NCBI GenBank assembly: GCA_023935145.1
Contig: CM043699.1
Coordinates: forward strand, 69,391,138-69,455,137
DNA: 64,000 bases
Direction: 5' to 3'
Origin: Bretschneidera sinensis
Lineage: Eukaryota > Streptophyta > Magnoliopsida > Brassicales > Akaniaceae
Below are positions 51,419 to 63,574 of the stretch, one piece after another. Position 1 is the stretch's first letter; the number at the start of each line of letters is the position of its first letter. Position numbers and translations under genes: made by a program. The notes under the pieces were generated by a model. The model ran no database searches. It saw nothing but the letters and a program-made list of their open reading frames with translations, and was not told the DNA's origin.

Positions 51419-53073
51419 TGTTAGAGTCAAAATTAAATTCTTTATTTGACAACCCATCTAGTCTCGAAGAGAATAGTGAACACAAAGATCAACCCCCTAG
51501 GACCCTTTAGGATTATCTCCACCCTACACACATAGCCACACCATCATGCATCATGTTTCCAGCCAATACTCACCATTTAGATTTTAAAACAGGGATGATA
51601 TAATTACTCCCTACATTTCATGGCTTGGAAAGTGAAAACCCATATGTGCACATTAGAGAGTTTGAGGAAGTAGTTGCGACTTTTCATAGTCAAGATGCAA
51701 CTGCTGACATTGTGAGACTTAAGTTCTTTCCTTTCGCTTTGAAGGATAGAGCTAAGAGTTGGCTATACTCACTGAGACCATGAACTATTAGGTCATGAAC
51801 TGAGATGACTCGGATTTTTTTTAATAAATACTTCCCCCGACATAAGATCAATGCTTTAAAAAGGAAAATCTCCACCTTTGCACAAAAAGATAGTGAGACT
51901 TTATATTAGTCTTGGGAGAGATTTAAAGAGTTGTTGAGTATGTGCCCTCACCATGGGTATGAGAATTGGCGCTTAGTAAGCTATTTTTATGAGGGACATA
52001 CATATAGGGAGTGCCAATTTGTAGAGATGATGTGTAATGGTGAATTTTTAGAAAAAGATCCTAATGAGGCCATAGAGTACCTCAATGAGCTTGCTGAAAA
52101 AGCTCACACTTGGACTGGACTTAGTGCTACTAAAAGCACAAATAGGTCGCGACCTATAGGGAACTCAAATAATGATGGAATTTACCATCTTAGGGAAGAG
52201 GACAGCCTAAAGGCTAAGGTCGAGATGCTCACTAGGGAACTAGATGTATTAAAGACTAAGGACTTACAGCAAACACACGTAGCTAATCATGCAAGGTCCT
52301 TTGAACTAGGTTTGGTGTGTAGCGAGGTAGATCATCTCGCCCGAGAATATCTCACATTTGCGGAGATGAGAGGGATGTATGAGGAACAATATAATGCCTT
52401 AGGTATGTACAAGAAGCCTCTTTTACCTTTCTCTAATACCTATAATCTGGAGTGGCGGAATCACCCCAATCTTAGCTAGAAATCTGAAAACCAACCACCT
52501 ACACAACCCCCTAGATCATATCCTACACCATATCATGCACCTGCACCTTCTAGGAGTCCTTTAGAAGAAACTTTGCATGCATTTATTGAGGCACAAGATA
52601 AGACTAATAAAAGGCTTGAATATTTAATTACGTAGGTTGTTGAAAAACATAAGGATTTAAAGAGCCAAGTGTCCAAATTAATGACATCCTTAAGTGTGAA
52701 TGAGCGAGGTAAGTTCCCTTCCCAAGCTCAGTCCACACCTGATGGTCAAAACCTAGCACAAAAGAATTTGAAGGAGGTGAATGCCATTATGATACTAAGT
52801 GGTAAGTCATTATACATTCCAACACCGAACAATCAGAGGATGTGGACGAGAGCCACCAAGTACATATGATTGACGCACTTATGGAAAAGGTCCATCACCT
52901 TAATCCATTGGAGTCAATCCACACCCATGGGTTCACAAGAGCATATATTGAGCCAAAATCTAGAGATGTTACTAATGACATCCTTGAGGCCTCTTCAACA
53001 CATACAAGCACCCAATTTGACAGTGAAACAGTTGTTGGTGCATTCAGTTCATGTTTGTCTAGGAGAGAATAAG
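51419..53073 (+). pseudogene. gag: Gag of element J
   Basis: MLESKLNSLFDNPSS..., then SCIMFPANTHHLDF, LLPTFHGLESENPYVHIREF, LKFFPFALKDRAKSWLY, SWERFKELLSMCPHHGYENW, ECQFVEMMCNGEFL, a decayed zinc knuckle (LVCSEVDHLAREY, first Cys lost), NLEWRNHPNLS and RGKFPSQAQSTPDGQ. Clearly orthologous to the B Gag. Stops at about 51509, 51601, 51781, 51907, 52478 and 52634. The frame then drifts through remnants of linker (52842-53072) to the post-coding leader. Confidence 0.9.
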
Positions 53074-54735
53074 AGCGTCTGGCTGAAGACGTAAAACTTA
53101 GCACTCATAGGAGGCACCCCACAGCATATCTTTTTACTTTTATTGTTTTCATATTTCTTTTTTTATTGTTCATTTTTTTTCTTCTGTTTTCCAGTATTAA
53201 CTTAGTATTTCTTTTTTAGGGACAAATATACGAAGCAGTTCAAATGGTGGAGCACAATTTTCAGCTTCTGTGCACCTTTGGCTACAAAGGGAGTTTCCTT
53301 TACTCTTTCTTTTACATTGAGGTCAATGCAATGTTTAAGTTGGGGGTGGAGGAAACGCATCTCTTTGTTTCCATATTCCTTATTTCCATACATTTTTTTT
53401 CTTTTTCCATTGAATTGCTTGGTGTCATTTTCCCTTCTTGTTTGTTTTAAGCATGCTTTGTGTTAGCCTTGGATGTAATTCATATGTCAATGATATGAGC
53501 TTAATTGAGATAGCATACAACATCTAGAAGAAGTTAAATCTTGCTTCGGTTTGAGAATAATTTAAGTGTCAATCTTAATTTGGTTTGAGACTCTGGTTTG
53601 CTGTAAGATTGTATGATTAGTCTAAAGCATCTAGAGATGTTTTATGTGTGATTATTTCGTGAATACTTTTACGATCTCGACAAGCTCTAGAACTTATTTG
53701 ATAATAACTTGAGGCGAATTCCTTGAATGCACATTGCTTAGGATATGATATAGGCCAGTTTTGAACCATTTGAGCCTTTCAAACTTATCCTTGCTATATC
53801 TATCACTAGTCACCTGTTTGAGCATTTTTCTTGAAAAAGAATTTGAGCCTTGTTTCTTTCGAAAACCCATTTACCTACCCTTATGAGCCTAAAAATATTT
53901 TATCCTTACCCTTCTTTTAAAAGAACTTAGTTATACACATTTGTTGAGAAAGCACTCAAGAGGAGTAAGGATGGAAATATGCAAAAGTATATTACTACCA
54001 TAACCCAAGTACATTAAAGGAGATAAGTTGGGGGTTGTGGAAAAGAAAAGAAAAGAAATGAATGAAAAAGGAGATAAATGGTCTTATGCCAAAAATACAA
54101 AAGAAAAAGAATGAAATATGGCAAAGAAAGAAGAAGAGAGAAGAAAAGTGGTGACTTATTGAGAGAAAAGCTCTTATGAAAATGTTTGAAAGAGTTGGGT
54201 GTTGAAGTAATGTTATCCAGTGCTTAAAGTGATTGTGTTTAAAACTAAGAGATTAAGTTCTTTTACTTGTTAAATCCTTCCCATTCTTTCTTAACCTTTA
54301 CCTTAGCCTAACGTTGCAAGTTTATTAAAGACCTATTGATCTAATGTAGTGTGACTTTTCTATAATATTGGAGAGTGATTTGAAAAATAAGCCTATAGAG
54401 CTTGATTTGTGATTGATGTCACGCAATTTAATATATTTTAGAGACCAAAACTTGTATTCATGAATGTTGTGCATAAAATCATCCGGGTGTTCGGATTAAT
54501 GGATTGTGGTAAGATGGATGTTAAGGGTCGATAACAATTTTGAGATTGATGTTTGGATTACTTTTGGACTTGAGTGATATTTAATGATTCTATGTACTGT
54601 ATATTATGTGCAATTTCTGAGACAAAAATGTGAATTGCTCCTTGTCAACACTAGCATTGCCTTACCTTGTTTTGATTCCTACCATAGAATTCATCTCTTG
54701 TTTTCGCTTAAATTGCTAGGGACTAGCAATAAGCT
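53074..54735 (+). other. 3' noncoding region of element J
   Basis: Starts with the leader cgtctggctgaagacgtaaaactta (53078 on) shared with C and D, then a hairpin CATTG-AGGT-CAATG (53315-53328), polypurine AAGTTGGGGGTGGAGGAAA (53337-53355), a second AAGTTGGGGGTTG at 54027-54039, and purine-rich tracts at 54040-54150. No credible protein. Aligns with B 25707-27100. Confidence 0.82.
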
Positions 54736-54747
54736 AGTTGGGGGTTG
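54736..54747 (+). other. Polypurine tract of element J
   Basis: AGTTGGGGGTTG directly before the 3' LTR start TGATGAAAGCC. Confidence 0.85.
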
Positions 54748-56082
54748 TGATGAAAGCCATAAAATGTATCTCAACAGTACTTAATTGTTGGCATTTTAGG
54801 GTTGATCTCGGTCTTAAATGCACTTTTATATGTTAATAACTCTAAAGTGATATTCTCGAATCATTAACTTAATTCAGTGCATTTTCAGGTACCTTGAGTC
54901 CAAAAGAGATGAAAAAGATATCATCGCTAAAAGCACGATGCTTTGATACATATCGGAGTGGAAGAGTTGTTACAAAGAGACAAAATGATGAAAAACATTC
55001 AAAAGCCAAGAGCCAATGCATGCCAAGAACAAAAGGGGTGGTTTCAGCATTTGAAGAAGCTGGAGCAACAGTGTGCGCCGCGGCATGGCAAGAGCAGCAC
55101 CGCACCCTCCAGCACCACACTACCTTGCACCCTCCTAGTGCCATGGCATGGCTAGGACAATGTCATACCCTCCAGCAAAGCACATTCTCGGACCAAAGGT
55201 GAGCACTGCAGTGCCCAGAAGGGAGAGGTACGGCACGAACACGGTCTCCTGACCTAATTAGGATCTCTAAGTGACAATTTTGAGCCCACAAATACCCTTG
55301 AACCCTTGTACTATAAATAGGTCACTTAGATTTGAAGAAAAGACAACAATTAAGGTCTGGAAAACTCAAAGAAGCAGCCACATTCTCCTCCATCAAAGTG
55401 TTCAGCCATGAGTTCCATGGCGAACTAATCTCCAAGCAAGGCGAAGGGATGTATCCCTAGGTGTAGTTGTTCTTTAATTCCTTTATTAGTTTAGTTGTAA
55501 TTGGGATTTATTGTTAAACATTGTTATGATTTACTTTTTAATCTAATTAGAAGATTTCCCCTTAATCCGGTGATTGCATCTTTCTCCCCCATATAAGTCT
55601 AGTCATGCTCTTCTTATGTGATGTTGTTGAGGTGTGATTGAGTTCGGTAGATTTCTCTTATAGATTTGTCCATTACTGCAGTATTGTCATTAGGATATAT
55701 TGTCGTTTCTTGATAATTTATAAGTTAGGTCATGTGTGCTTGAAAGTAAAGAGTATTTCATAACAATTACATTAGAGTTTATATATGTGCTTTAATTGAA
55801 TATTTTCCGATTGCTTATTTGGGATGTGAAACTTGCAATCGAGATAAAAACAACTGAATCAATATTAGAATAAGGCAACGAACCTAGGGAGGATTCCCGG
55901 ACCCTTGTTGTTCTCTATTATATTTACACAATTATTTCACACTACTTCAAACTCAGATTTTCGTTTAACTTTTATCGTTCGTTTTAAGGTTTGCACTTTC
56001 TCTTGTAGTTAGTTTGTCTCCCTGTGGAATCGACACCTCAAAGCCGTGCTATAACTACAGCATTATACTTTGGGTGTAATCA
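54748..56082 (+). repeat. Element J 3' LTR
   Basis: About 1335 bp, TGATGAAAGCC to GTGTAATCA, then TSD CCTAG. CTATAAATAG at 55311-55320. By eye it differs from the 5' copy at a few percent of sites. Confidence 0.92.
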
Positions 56083-56087
56083 CCTAG

Positions 56088-56548
56088 CTTCAAAAGTCAT
56101 AACATAACTTGTGATTAAAAGTGAGATCAATTGTAAGAGTGCAAAGACACTAAACTCAAGAGAGATTCTGTAGAGAGGGTTGTTGTTTAGAAAGAGAGAG
56201 AGTAGAATAGAAAGGGATTTAAGGGCTTGTAAGGGGAATTTTCTTGAGAAAATTCCAAGGTTAGTTCTTATCACTTTCTTCTTCTTCTTCTTCTTTTGTT
56301 CTTCAAGAACTTGTGAGTTCTTGGAAGGGTGTTGCTGATTGTAAAGAACTCCATTGATAAGATAGTGTAGAGAGCTCGGAGGAGCTCACGGGGACGTAGG
56401 CATATTTCCAAACCTCGTCAACAAATTGCTTATGTTCTTTTCTTTCTTGCTTTGATTGGTTGCTGTCTCTTTTCTTTATACAAGTCACTCTAGACTTGGG
56501 TGTTTGGAAGATCACCTCTTGGGCATCATCGAAGGTGGTTTCCCAACA
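56088..56548 (+). repeat. Element I 5' LTR, second part
   Basis: Continues the copia LTR after element J, ending GGTTTCCCAACA. Contains a (CTT)n run at 56277-56297. Identical in layout to 61214-61674 of the 3' LTR. Confidence 0.92.
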
Positions 56549-56561
56549 ATGGTATCAGAGC
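56549..56561 (+). other. Primer binding site (initiator tRNA-Met) of element I
   Basis: ATGGTATCAGAGC, a perfect core match to the initiator tRNA-Met complement used by most copia elements, directly after the LTR. Confidence 0.9.
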
Positions 56562-56761
56562 TTGCACAGCTGGGTATCGGAGCAAGAACAAAAGGTATCG
56601 GAGCAAGACTCCAAGAATCAAAGAACAAACTTCTTGGTTGATTCAAGAACGGAGTAAAGATCAAGATCAGATCATGTTCTTGAGAGTGATTCAAGAACGG
56701 TGTTGAGATCAATCTTCGATCATGTTCTTAAGGTTTAGAAGGAGTTGGAAAACATTTATGG

Positions 56762-57630
56762 GTGCTGCACAAATCTGGGATCATCTCCGCAAGATGGGTT
56801 CAAATTTCGTTGTTGAGAAGTTTGATGGAAAGGGAGATTTTTCCCTGTGGAAGCGGAAAATCAAGGCTATTCTTATGTAACAGAAGGTGGACTTGGCTAT
56901 TGGATAAGATGATGCTTTTTCAGCAAGTATCATGGAGGACTAGTGGATTGAGATGAAGAAGATGGCATACAGCACCATCTTCTTATACATGTCGAATAGT
57001 GTCACATGGGAGTGCGAAGACTCGAAAGATCCTGCGGTCATATGGAAGAAACTAGATGAGTTGTTTCTTACTAAAACTCTACCTAACAAGATTTATCTTC
57101 TTAAAAGAATCTTTGCTTTTAAAATGGATCCTAATAAAGAGTTGCAAGATAATCTTGATGTCTTTAATAAATTAGTTCAAGATTTGGCTAGTTGTAGTAT
57201 TAAACTCCCGGATGAACAATTGGCTATTATGTTATTAAATTCTCTTCCTGATTGTTTTGATAGTTTAATTAATGCAATTGAATATGGAAGAGATACACTA
57301 ACCAAAGAAATTGTGGTCAATGCTATAAGGGCTCATGATTTCAAAGCCAAGAGTAGGGAGGCATCAAGTGGGGAAAGGTTATTCTTAAGAGGAAGGCCAG
57401 CAACTCAGAATGGCACTAGCATTCATGGCAACTACCGGGAGAAATCAAGAGGTAGAGGGTAGAGCCATGGGAGATCGCATTCTAAACCAAAGTTTGGAGG
57501 AAGACGATGCTTCTACTACAACAAAGAGGGTCACTTCAGGAAAGATTACAAGAAGAGGTTGTGGGATAAGAGAGGGAGGAGCCATACCAACAATAGAGAG
57601 GCTTCGGTTGCCAAAGGAGAACAGCAAGAT
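56762..57630 (+). pseudogene. gag: Gag of element I (copia)
   Basis: Near 56795-56880: GSNFVVEKFDGKGDFSLWKRKIKAIL, the copia gag start, then a 169-codon frame (56953-57462) with MKKMAYSTIFLYMS, DELFLTKTLPNKIYLLKRIF, LDVFNKLVQDLAS and LLNSLPDCFDSLINAI. The zinc knuckle near 57500-57545 reads CFYYNKEGHFRKDYKK, with two of three Cys changed to Tyr. Stops at 56878, 56908, 56941 and 57460. Confidence 0.9.
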
Positions 57631-58060
57631 GATGTTCTTGTTGTGTGCTCAAATATGAGCAGAAGGCAAGGCAGCGAGAAATGGATTCTGGATTTCGAGT
57701 GCACTTATCACATTTTCCCTCACAAAGAATGGTTTAAGAATTTCAAGGAGATCAAAGATGGAAGGATTTTCTTGGGGAATGACAATTCTTGCCAAGTGAG
57801 GGGGATAAGAGACATCCAGTTGAGGATGTTTGATGGAGTCACAAGGCTGCTGCAAAATTTAAGGTATCTTCTAAATTTGAGGAGGAATTTGATCTCATTG
57901 GGGCAGCTGGATTCCATAGGGTATACATACAAAGCTGAGGGAGGAAAAATCAAGGTAACCAAGGGTTCTTTGATAGTGATCAAAGCAGCAATCAAAGATA
58001 GACTTTATGAGATGATCAGTAGACAAAAATCAAGGATCAAGCAGCAAGCTTGATGGCTGA
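57631..58060 (+). pseudogene. pol: Protease region of element I
   Basis: WILDFECTYHIFPHKEWF at about 57685-57740: the usual WILDSGCTYHM active site reads LDFEC, so Ser-Gly beside the catalytic Asp is lost. Then GNDNSCQVRGIRDI and LRYLLNLRRNLISLGQLDSIGYTY, typical of the copia protease-integrase linker. Confidence 0.88.
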
Positions 58061-59001
58061 GATGGATAAGGCAGCACTTTAGCACAATCGCTTGGGACAT
58101 ATGAGCAAAAAAGGGCTGCAAGTTCTTAGCAAGAATGGTCTACTTGGTGGTGACAAAGTAGAGAAACTGGATTTCTGTGAGAGTTGTATTCTTGGGAAAC
58201 AACATCGGGTCAGCTTCAACACAGGAGTGCACAAGTCTAAAGGGATTCTTGACTACATCCATACGGATCTTTGGGGACTAGCAAGGACACCAACACAGGG
58301 AGGCAATCGTTACTTTCTGTCTTTAATTGATGATTATTCAAGAATGGTTTGGGTTTATTTGCTTAAAGATAAATCAGATGCTTTGAATAAATTTATGGTG
58401 TGGAAAAAGTTGTTGGAGACTCAAATGGGCAGGGTAGTTAAGGTGTTAAGAACCGATAACTGCTTAGAATTTTTTAATAAGGATTTTGATGAATTCTGTG
58501 AATTAAATTGTATTCTAAGACATAGAACGGTTGTAAAAACACCTCAGCATGTTAATTGGGTCCGGTTTACCAAAATATTTTTGGGGGGAAGCTGTGTCTA
58601 CTGCTGCATACTTGGTAAATAGATCACCCTCTAGGGCTTTAGACCTTAAGACTCCCATGGAGATGTGGAGTGGAAAACCTCTTGAGTTGAACAACCTTAG
58701 GATTTTTGGATGTGCTGCATATGCACATCAAAAGGATGATAAACTTAACCCAAGGTCTAGAAAATGTGTGTTTCTAGGGTATGGTGATGGGGTTAAGGGG
58801 TATAGGTTGTGGTCTTTAGAACCAAAAGGAATGAAACTCATAATAAATAGGGATGTTATTTTTAATGAATTGTTATTTCTCTACTTGGAGAAAACTAACC
58901 CTGTAGGGGCTAGTGAGCAAACCAGTCCGGAATTTGTGGAGCATCGCATCAAGGAGAATTTGGTTCAAGTAGAGCAAGGAAGGCAAAAGAGTTTAGACTA
59001 G
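58061..59001 (+). pseudogene. pol: Integrase of element I
   Basis: HNRLGHMSKKGLQVL with CESCILGKQHRVSF (HHCC zinc finger), YIHTDLWG (first Asp), YFLSLIDDYSRMVWVYLL, VLRTDNCLEF (second Asp). After HRTVVKTPQ the sequence jumps to MLIGSGLPKYFWGEAV, deleting about 50 bases that would encode the NGVAERMNRT-type block with the catalytic Glu and shifting the frame (58549). The C-terminal part is intact in the new frame: RSPSRALDLKTPMEMW, GCAAYAH and CVFLGYGDGVKGYRLW. Confidence 0.9.
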
Positions 59002-59940
59002 GTAGAGCCCATTGATGAAGGCCAAGCTCAATAAACTCAAGAGGAGGTTAAACTGGAAGGGGTTGATGCAGCAAGTCAGAATGACTACCAGCTCACAAGG
59101 GACCGGGAAAGGAGGGTGGTTAGACCACCTTTGAGATATGGTTTTGCGGATGCTAAAGTAGCAGTTCCTTGGACAGAAGGAGGGATGGTTGAACCAGAAA
59201 CTTACATGGATGCCATGGAGTGTAAGGATTCATCGAAGTGGCAGCTAGCTATGGAGGAAGAAATGGATTCTTTGAGGAAGAACAACTCTTGGGTATTGGT
59301 GCCCAAACCAGAAAAATAGAGAGTTGTGGATTGTAGATGGATCTACAAGATCAAATAAAGGAACACTCCAGGGGATGAAGTCCGGTATAAAGCTAGGCTG
59401 GTGGCAAAGGGGTTCACATAAAGAGAAGGCATAGACTTCACTGAAATATTCTCACCAGTTGTGAAATACAAGATGATCAGGATAGTGTTAGCATTGGTGG
59501 TCCAATTCAATTGGGAAATCGAGCAAATGGATGTGAAGACAGCGTTCTTACATAGAGAGCTTGATGAGACTACTTACATGAGGCAACCCGAAGGCTATAA
59601 GGAAGGAAAGCAGGCCAACTGAAGAAATATTTATATGGCCTGAAGCAATCACCTCAGCAATGGAATAAGAGGTTCGATTCCTTTGTAACCAGCCTGGGTT
59701 TCATGAGGAGCTACTATGATTTGTGCTTTTATTACAAGGGGCACAAGGTGGAGGAAGTAGTGATCATCCTGATCTATGTTGATGATATGTTGCTGGTTGG
59801 GAGTAGCATGGAGAGGATAAGGAAATTGAAGACTCAACGCAGTGAGGAGTTTGAGATGAAGGATCTTGGCCATGCACAGAAGATCCTTAGGATGTGGATC
59901 ATCTAGGAAAGGGAGAGAAACAGATTGAAGATCTCTCAAA
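59002..59940 (+). pseudogene. pol: Reverse transcriptase of element I
   Basis: EPETYMDAMECKDSSKWQLAMEEEMDSL, NNSWVLV, a stop, VVDCRWIYKIK, YKARLVAKGFT, IDFTEIFSPVVK, EQMDVKTAFLHREL, a frame change, YLYGLKQSPQQWNKRFDSF and LIYVDDMLLVGSSM at about 59770-59810. The YVDD catalytic box is intact. Stops at 59317, 59356, 59418 and elsewhere prevent expression. Confidence 0.9.
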
Positions 59941-60813
59941 CTTCCTACATAGAGAAAATGATATCTAAGTTCTGATGGAAAATAGCAAACCAGTGAAGGT
60001 TACCCTTACTGGTCATTTCAAGTTATCCAGCAATCAATGTCCAAGATCGAATGAGGAGAAGAAGGAAATGGAAAAGGTCCCCTACTCTAGTGCTGTTGGA
60101 TTAGTTATGTTCACCATGGTAAGCACTAGACCTGATATTGCTCATGCAATAAGTGTCCTTAGTAGGTTTATGAGTAATCCCGAAAAGGAGTAATGGATTG
60201 GGATGAAGTGGCTACTGAGGTACTTGAAGGGAAGCCCAGATGTGGGGTTGGTTTATAAGAAGAGGGGTAAGTCCATCTGCCTTGAGGGTTACACTGATTC
60301 GGACTATGGAGCAGACCAGGATAAAAGGAGATTGATTACCTCCTACTTCTTCAACTTAAATGGATGTTGTGTAAGTTGAAAGCCTCAATTGCAGCCGGTG
60401 GTAGAACTCTCAACAACCGAGGCTGAGTACATAGCGGCTACGAAGCCATCAAGGAGGCTATGTTGTGCAAAGGGTAGCTGGAAGAGTTGAAGGTATTAGA
60501 GGAGTAGGTTATGGTGTATTCGGATAGCTAAAGTGCATTGCACTTGTGCAAGAATCCAGTGTTCCATGAGAGGACAAAGCACATGGATGTTCGGTATCAT
60601 TTCATTCAGGAAAATGTTACGGAAGGATGCATTCATGTGGACAAGGTGGCCACGGAAGAAAACCCTGTGGATTTAGGTACTAAGGTTCTACCTCTAAGTA
60701 AGTTCAATCATTACCTTGGACTACATAGGATTGGAGTCGGTTGATATAATGACTCAAGACGAGTTTGGATCCTGAGTTCTCTGCACAATGGGTTTGGGTT
60801 TAAACGCTTGGAC
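59941..60813 (+). pseudogene. pol: RNase H of element I
   Basis: VPYSSAVGLVMFTMVSTRPDIAHAISVLSRFM, WLLRYLKGSPDVGLVY, GYTDSDYGADQDKRR, STTEAEYIAATK, then (60538 on) ALHLCKNPVFHERTKHMDVRYHFIQENV and NPVDLGTKVLPLSKFNHYLGL, the typical C-terminal end. The Asp and Glu residues of the active site are visible. Frame changes near 60400-60540. Confidence 0.88.
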
Positions 60814-60825
60814 AAAGGTAGAGAT
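60814..60825 (+). other. Polypurine tract of element I
   Basis: AAAGGTAGAGAT directly before the 3' LTR start TGTTGG. Confidence 0.8.
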
Positions 60826-61674
60826 TGTTGGTATTTTGTCCGAGGTTTAAACAAGAAGGTGGAAGAATAAAATCAGCATGTTCAGTACTAGTGTGAGCCA
60901 TGGCACAGCCTTCCCAAGCCACGTCGCTCAGCAAGGGAGGAGTAACAGAGGAGGTGTGCGCCGTGCCTCAGCCCCCCCTAGGTCGCGGCGCCCAGAAGCT
61001 TAAAGAAGTGTGCTTTGCCCTAGGCCACAGCGCCAGGCACACTGATGCACACATGTTTCAGCTTTTTAAGTGGTTTGTGAGACATGTTCAAAATGTATAG
61101 GATCACTAAGGATTGATCAAGGGCTATGGATGATTAGTCCTCAAGATCTAAGGGTGGATATTGACCCTCAAGATTGGTCAAGAAGTTGGTGCACTATATA
61201 AAGGTTCACCTAGCTTCAAAAGTCATAACATAACTTGTGATTAAAAGTGAGATCAATTGTAAGAGTGCAAAGACACTAAACTCAAGAGAGATTCTGTAGA
61301 GAGACTGGTTGTTTAGAAAGAGGGAGAGTAGAATAGAAAGGGATTCAAGGGCTTGTAAGGGGAATTTTCTTAAGAAAAATTCAGAGTTAGTTCTTATCAC
61401 TTTTTTCTTCTTCTTCTTCTTTTATTCTTCAAGAACCTGTGAATTCTTGGAAGGGTGTTTCTGATTGTAAGGAACTCCATTGATAAGATAGTGCAGAGAG
61501 CTCGGAGGAGCTCATGGGGACGTTGGCATATTGCCGAACCTCGTCAACAAATTGCTTGTGTTCTTTTCTTTCTTGCTTTGATTGGTTTCTATCTCTTTTC
61601 TTTATACAAGTCACTCTAGACTTGGGTGTTTGGAAGATCACCTCCTGAACATCATCTAAGGTGGTTTCCTAACA
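60826..61674 (+). repeat. Element I 3' LTR
   Basis: 849 bp, uninterrupted, TGTTGGTATTTTG to TTTCCTAACA. GC-rich repeats at about 60895-61035 are decayed relative to the 5' LTR (cacgtcgctcag, ccacagcgccagg), consistent with CpG loss. TATATAAA at 61195-61202; (CTT)n at 61404-61423. Confidence 0.93.
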
Positions 61675-61679
61675 ACATC

Positions 61680-62221
61680 CCTTCAAAACATCTACCCACA
61701 CTAAATCATGCACAGCCTGACATTTGTCTACTAAAACTGCCATACGTTTCTCTAGAAAAATCATATTTATAAGCCGTAAAATTCTCCAAAAAATAGATAT
61801 CCAGATCTTTCCATGCATATATGGCTCATCTCCTGGTTCTTCCTGAATCAATACAGTTTAATCCACAAAAATGACTGATCTATACCGGCAATTCTGGTAA
61901 TTTAGTGAAACTCATTTCCAAGTGCTTGTAAACCTGTAAAACAACGAAAAGGAAAAAAACAACTCAAAGTAACAAATTCCTAAGCTAAACATATAAATAA
62001 ATACTTGAGTGTTGTTGTGCTCGATCACAGGTCTCCTGTGCTCGATCGCAACAGCAGATTCCAGCTTTTGCATTTTTTTCACATTAAATCCCTAATTTCC
62101 TTTGCAATCCTATAAAACATTAAAAATCGTAGAACTAACACAAAATATCATATTAGGACACAACTAAAGAATTAACAAATGTAAATTAAGGGACCAAAAT
62201 ATGCAATATTTGGCACTCATC
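61680..62221 (-). repeat. Element K 3' LTR, second part
   Basis: Continues the family-1 LTR after copia element I and ends GGCACTCATCA. One 189-bp U3 unit (about 61690-61900) and one clear CTCGATCGCAAC motif at 62040-62052. Confidence 0.85.
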
Positions 62222-63246
62222 AAATACCTTCAAACTTACATTTTGCTAGTCCCTTAGCAAAACAAAACAAAATAAAATAAAAAACTAAATGGAAAACAAA
62301 GAGTACAAAGATAAATTCATTATTCACGGTGTCCAAAAATTTAAGTAGCACACAAAACCATGATATTCATTCATGAGCAAGCTTAAAATATAAACCCATT
62401 TCACAATGAATCAGAATTTTAAAATCTAATTACTGACAAGAGGCCGGCTAAGGCATCACAAGCTCGAATCCGTGTAAAGTGAACTAGCACATAAAAATGA
62501 AGCTTCAAATAACTCCAATGTGTAATGTCTTCATGTCTCAAGATTCACTGAATTTCCCATCAAAATGAACAACAATGGCATGGTTTTATTTCCTTCTTTC
62601 TTTTATTATGAGGCTTGCCATGTTTAGTTCCCTTAAGCTTTCTAATTGACCCATGTACAAGTGTTGAGCCAATGACTCCCAAACCAGATGGTTTTAAGGC
62701 AATAGGTGTAAAGACACCCCTAAGGACTTACTAACTCGAGTCAAAATGGCTATGAAACTAAGCAAAATTCCCACCTTTTGACACGAACACTCACTGCTTA
62801 CTGAGGCAAGAGGTCCAGCTACTCAGTGAAAAGTTTGTCAATGATCATCGTTAGCAAAATTCCCACATTTTGAAGTGAACACTCACTACTTACTGTGGCA
62901 ACAGGTCCAGTTACTCAGTGGAAAGTTTGTAAATGATCATTATGAGCATTTTTTTTACTTCTCTATGCCAAAGTGTCCATCCAACAAGTCATCCAAAATC
63001 AGCTAAACCATGAAAACATACACATTAAAATCACATGTCATGCCTCACACAATTATGTGCTAATGTGCTCGTGTCAGATTAGATCAAACATGTGAATTCT
63101 CAAATGCCTAAAGAAAGTAACTAAACTTTAAAATTCTATCATTAGATCATGTGTTCACGATCTTAAGCTTTCCAATGAAATCACATCACAATATTTTTTA
63201 GGTCAACCAAAATTTCAAAACAATCATGAACAAGCATTTATCTTTT

Positions 63247-63297
<51 letters not shown>

Positions 63298-63560
63298 CTG
63301 GGACAATGTGTGTGTGAATGTGTCTCCCATACCCCCAAACTTAAATTACACAGTGTCCCCAATGTGTGAATATCATGGAAAGAGCTGACCTGGGAGATGG
63401 AGAACTAGCTGGACTAGCATGGTTCATAGCACACCCTCAAACTTGAACTGATGCACACATTGTCCCTGAAAAATAAATACCAAAGTAATACTGGAAAATC
63501 AAAAAAAATTAAAATTAAAAAGTAGTAAGAAATATGAAAAAACAATAAAAACAAAACAAA
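62222..63560 (-). other. 3' noncoding region of element K
   Basis: The full family block: degenerate PPT at 62222-62236 (ATACCTTCAAACTT), two 92-bp units (62770-62950), GGTGT-AAAG-ACACC at 62705-62718, hairpin ACACAGTG-TCCC-CAATGTGT (63348-63367, one mismatch), polypurine motif at 63329-63342 and a decayed one near 63433-63446. No credible protein. Confidence 0.82.
63252..63292. repeat. (AT)n microsatellite
   Basis: About 20 uninterrupted AT units within the 3' noncoding region of element K, where C, D and G have no such run. Its copy number is likely to vary. Confidence 0.95.
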
Positions 63561-63574
63561 TAAAGAAAGAAAAA

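Larger units (their letters stand above)
49897..56082 (+). mobile_element. Element J: gag-only Athila-type element, relative of B
   Basis: LTRs 49897-51196 and 54748-56082, TSD CCTAG (49892-49896, 56083-56087), tRNA-Asp type primer site, decayed gag, long 3' noncoding region and PPT. Protease, RT, RNase H, integrase and ORF3 are all absent; gag runs into the family post-coding leader at about 53075. A family-2 non-autonomous derivative, the youngest layer here since it lies in element I, which lies in K. Confidence 0.92.
49509..61674 (+). mobile_element. Element I: Ty1/copia (Tork-like) retrotransposon, 5' LTR split by J
   Basis: LTRs begin TGTTGGTATTTTG and end CCAACA. The 5' LTR is 49509-49896 plus 56088-56548 (849 bp after removing J and one TSD copy) and the 3' LTR 60826-61674 is also 849 bp. 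Flanks ACATG (49504-49508) and ACATC (61675-61679) are a TSD with one change. Order gag, protease, integrase, RT, RNase H is copia-specific. About 6 kb without J. Many stops. Confidence 0.93.
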
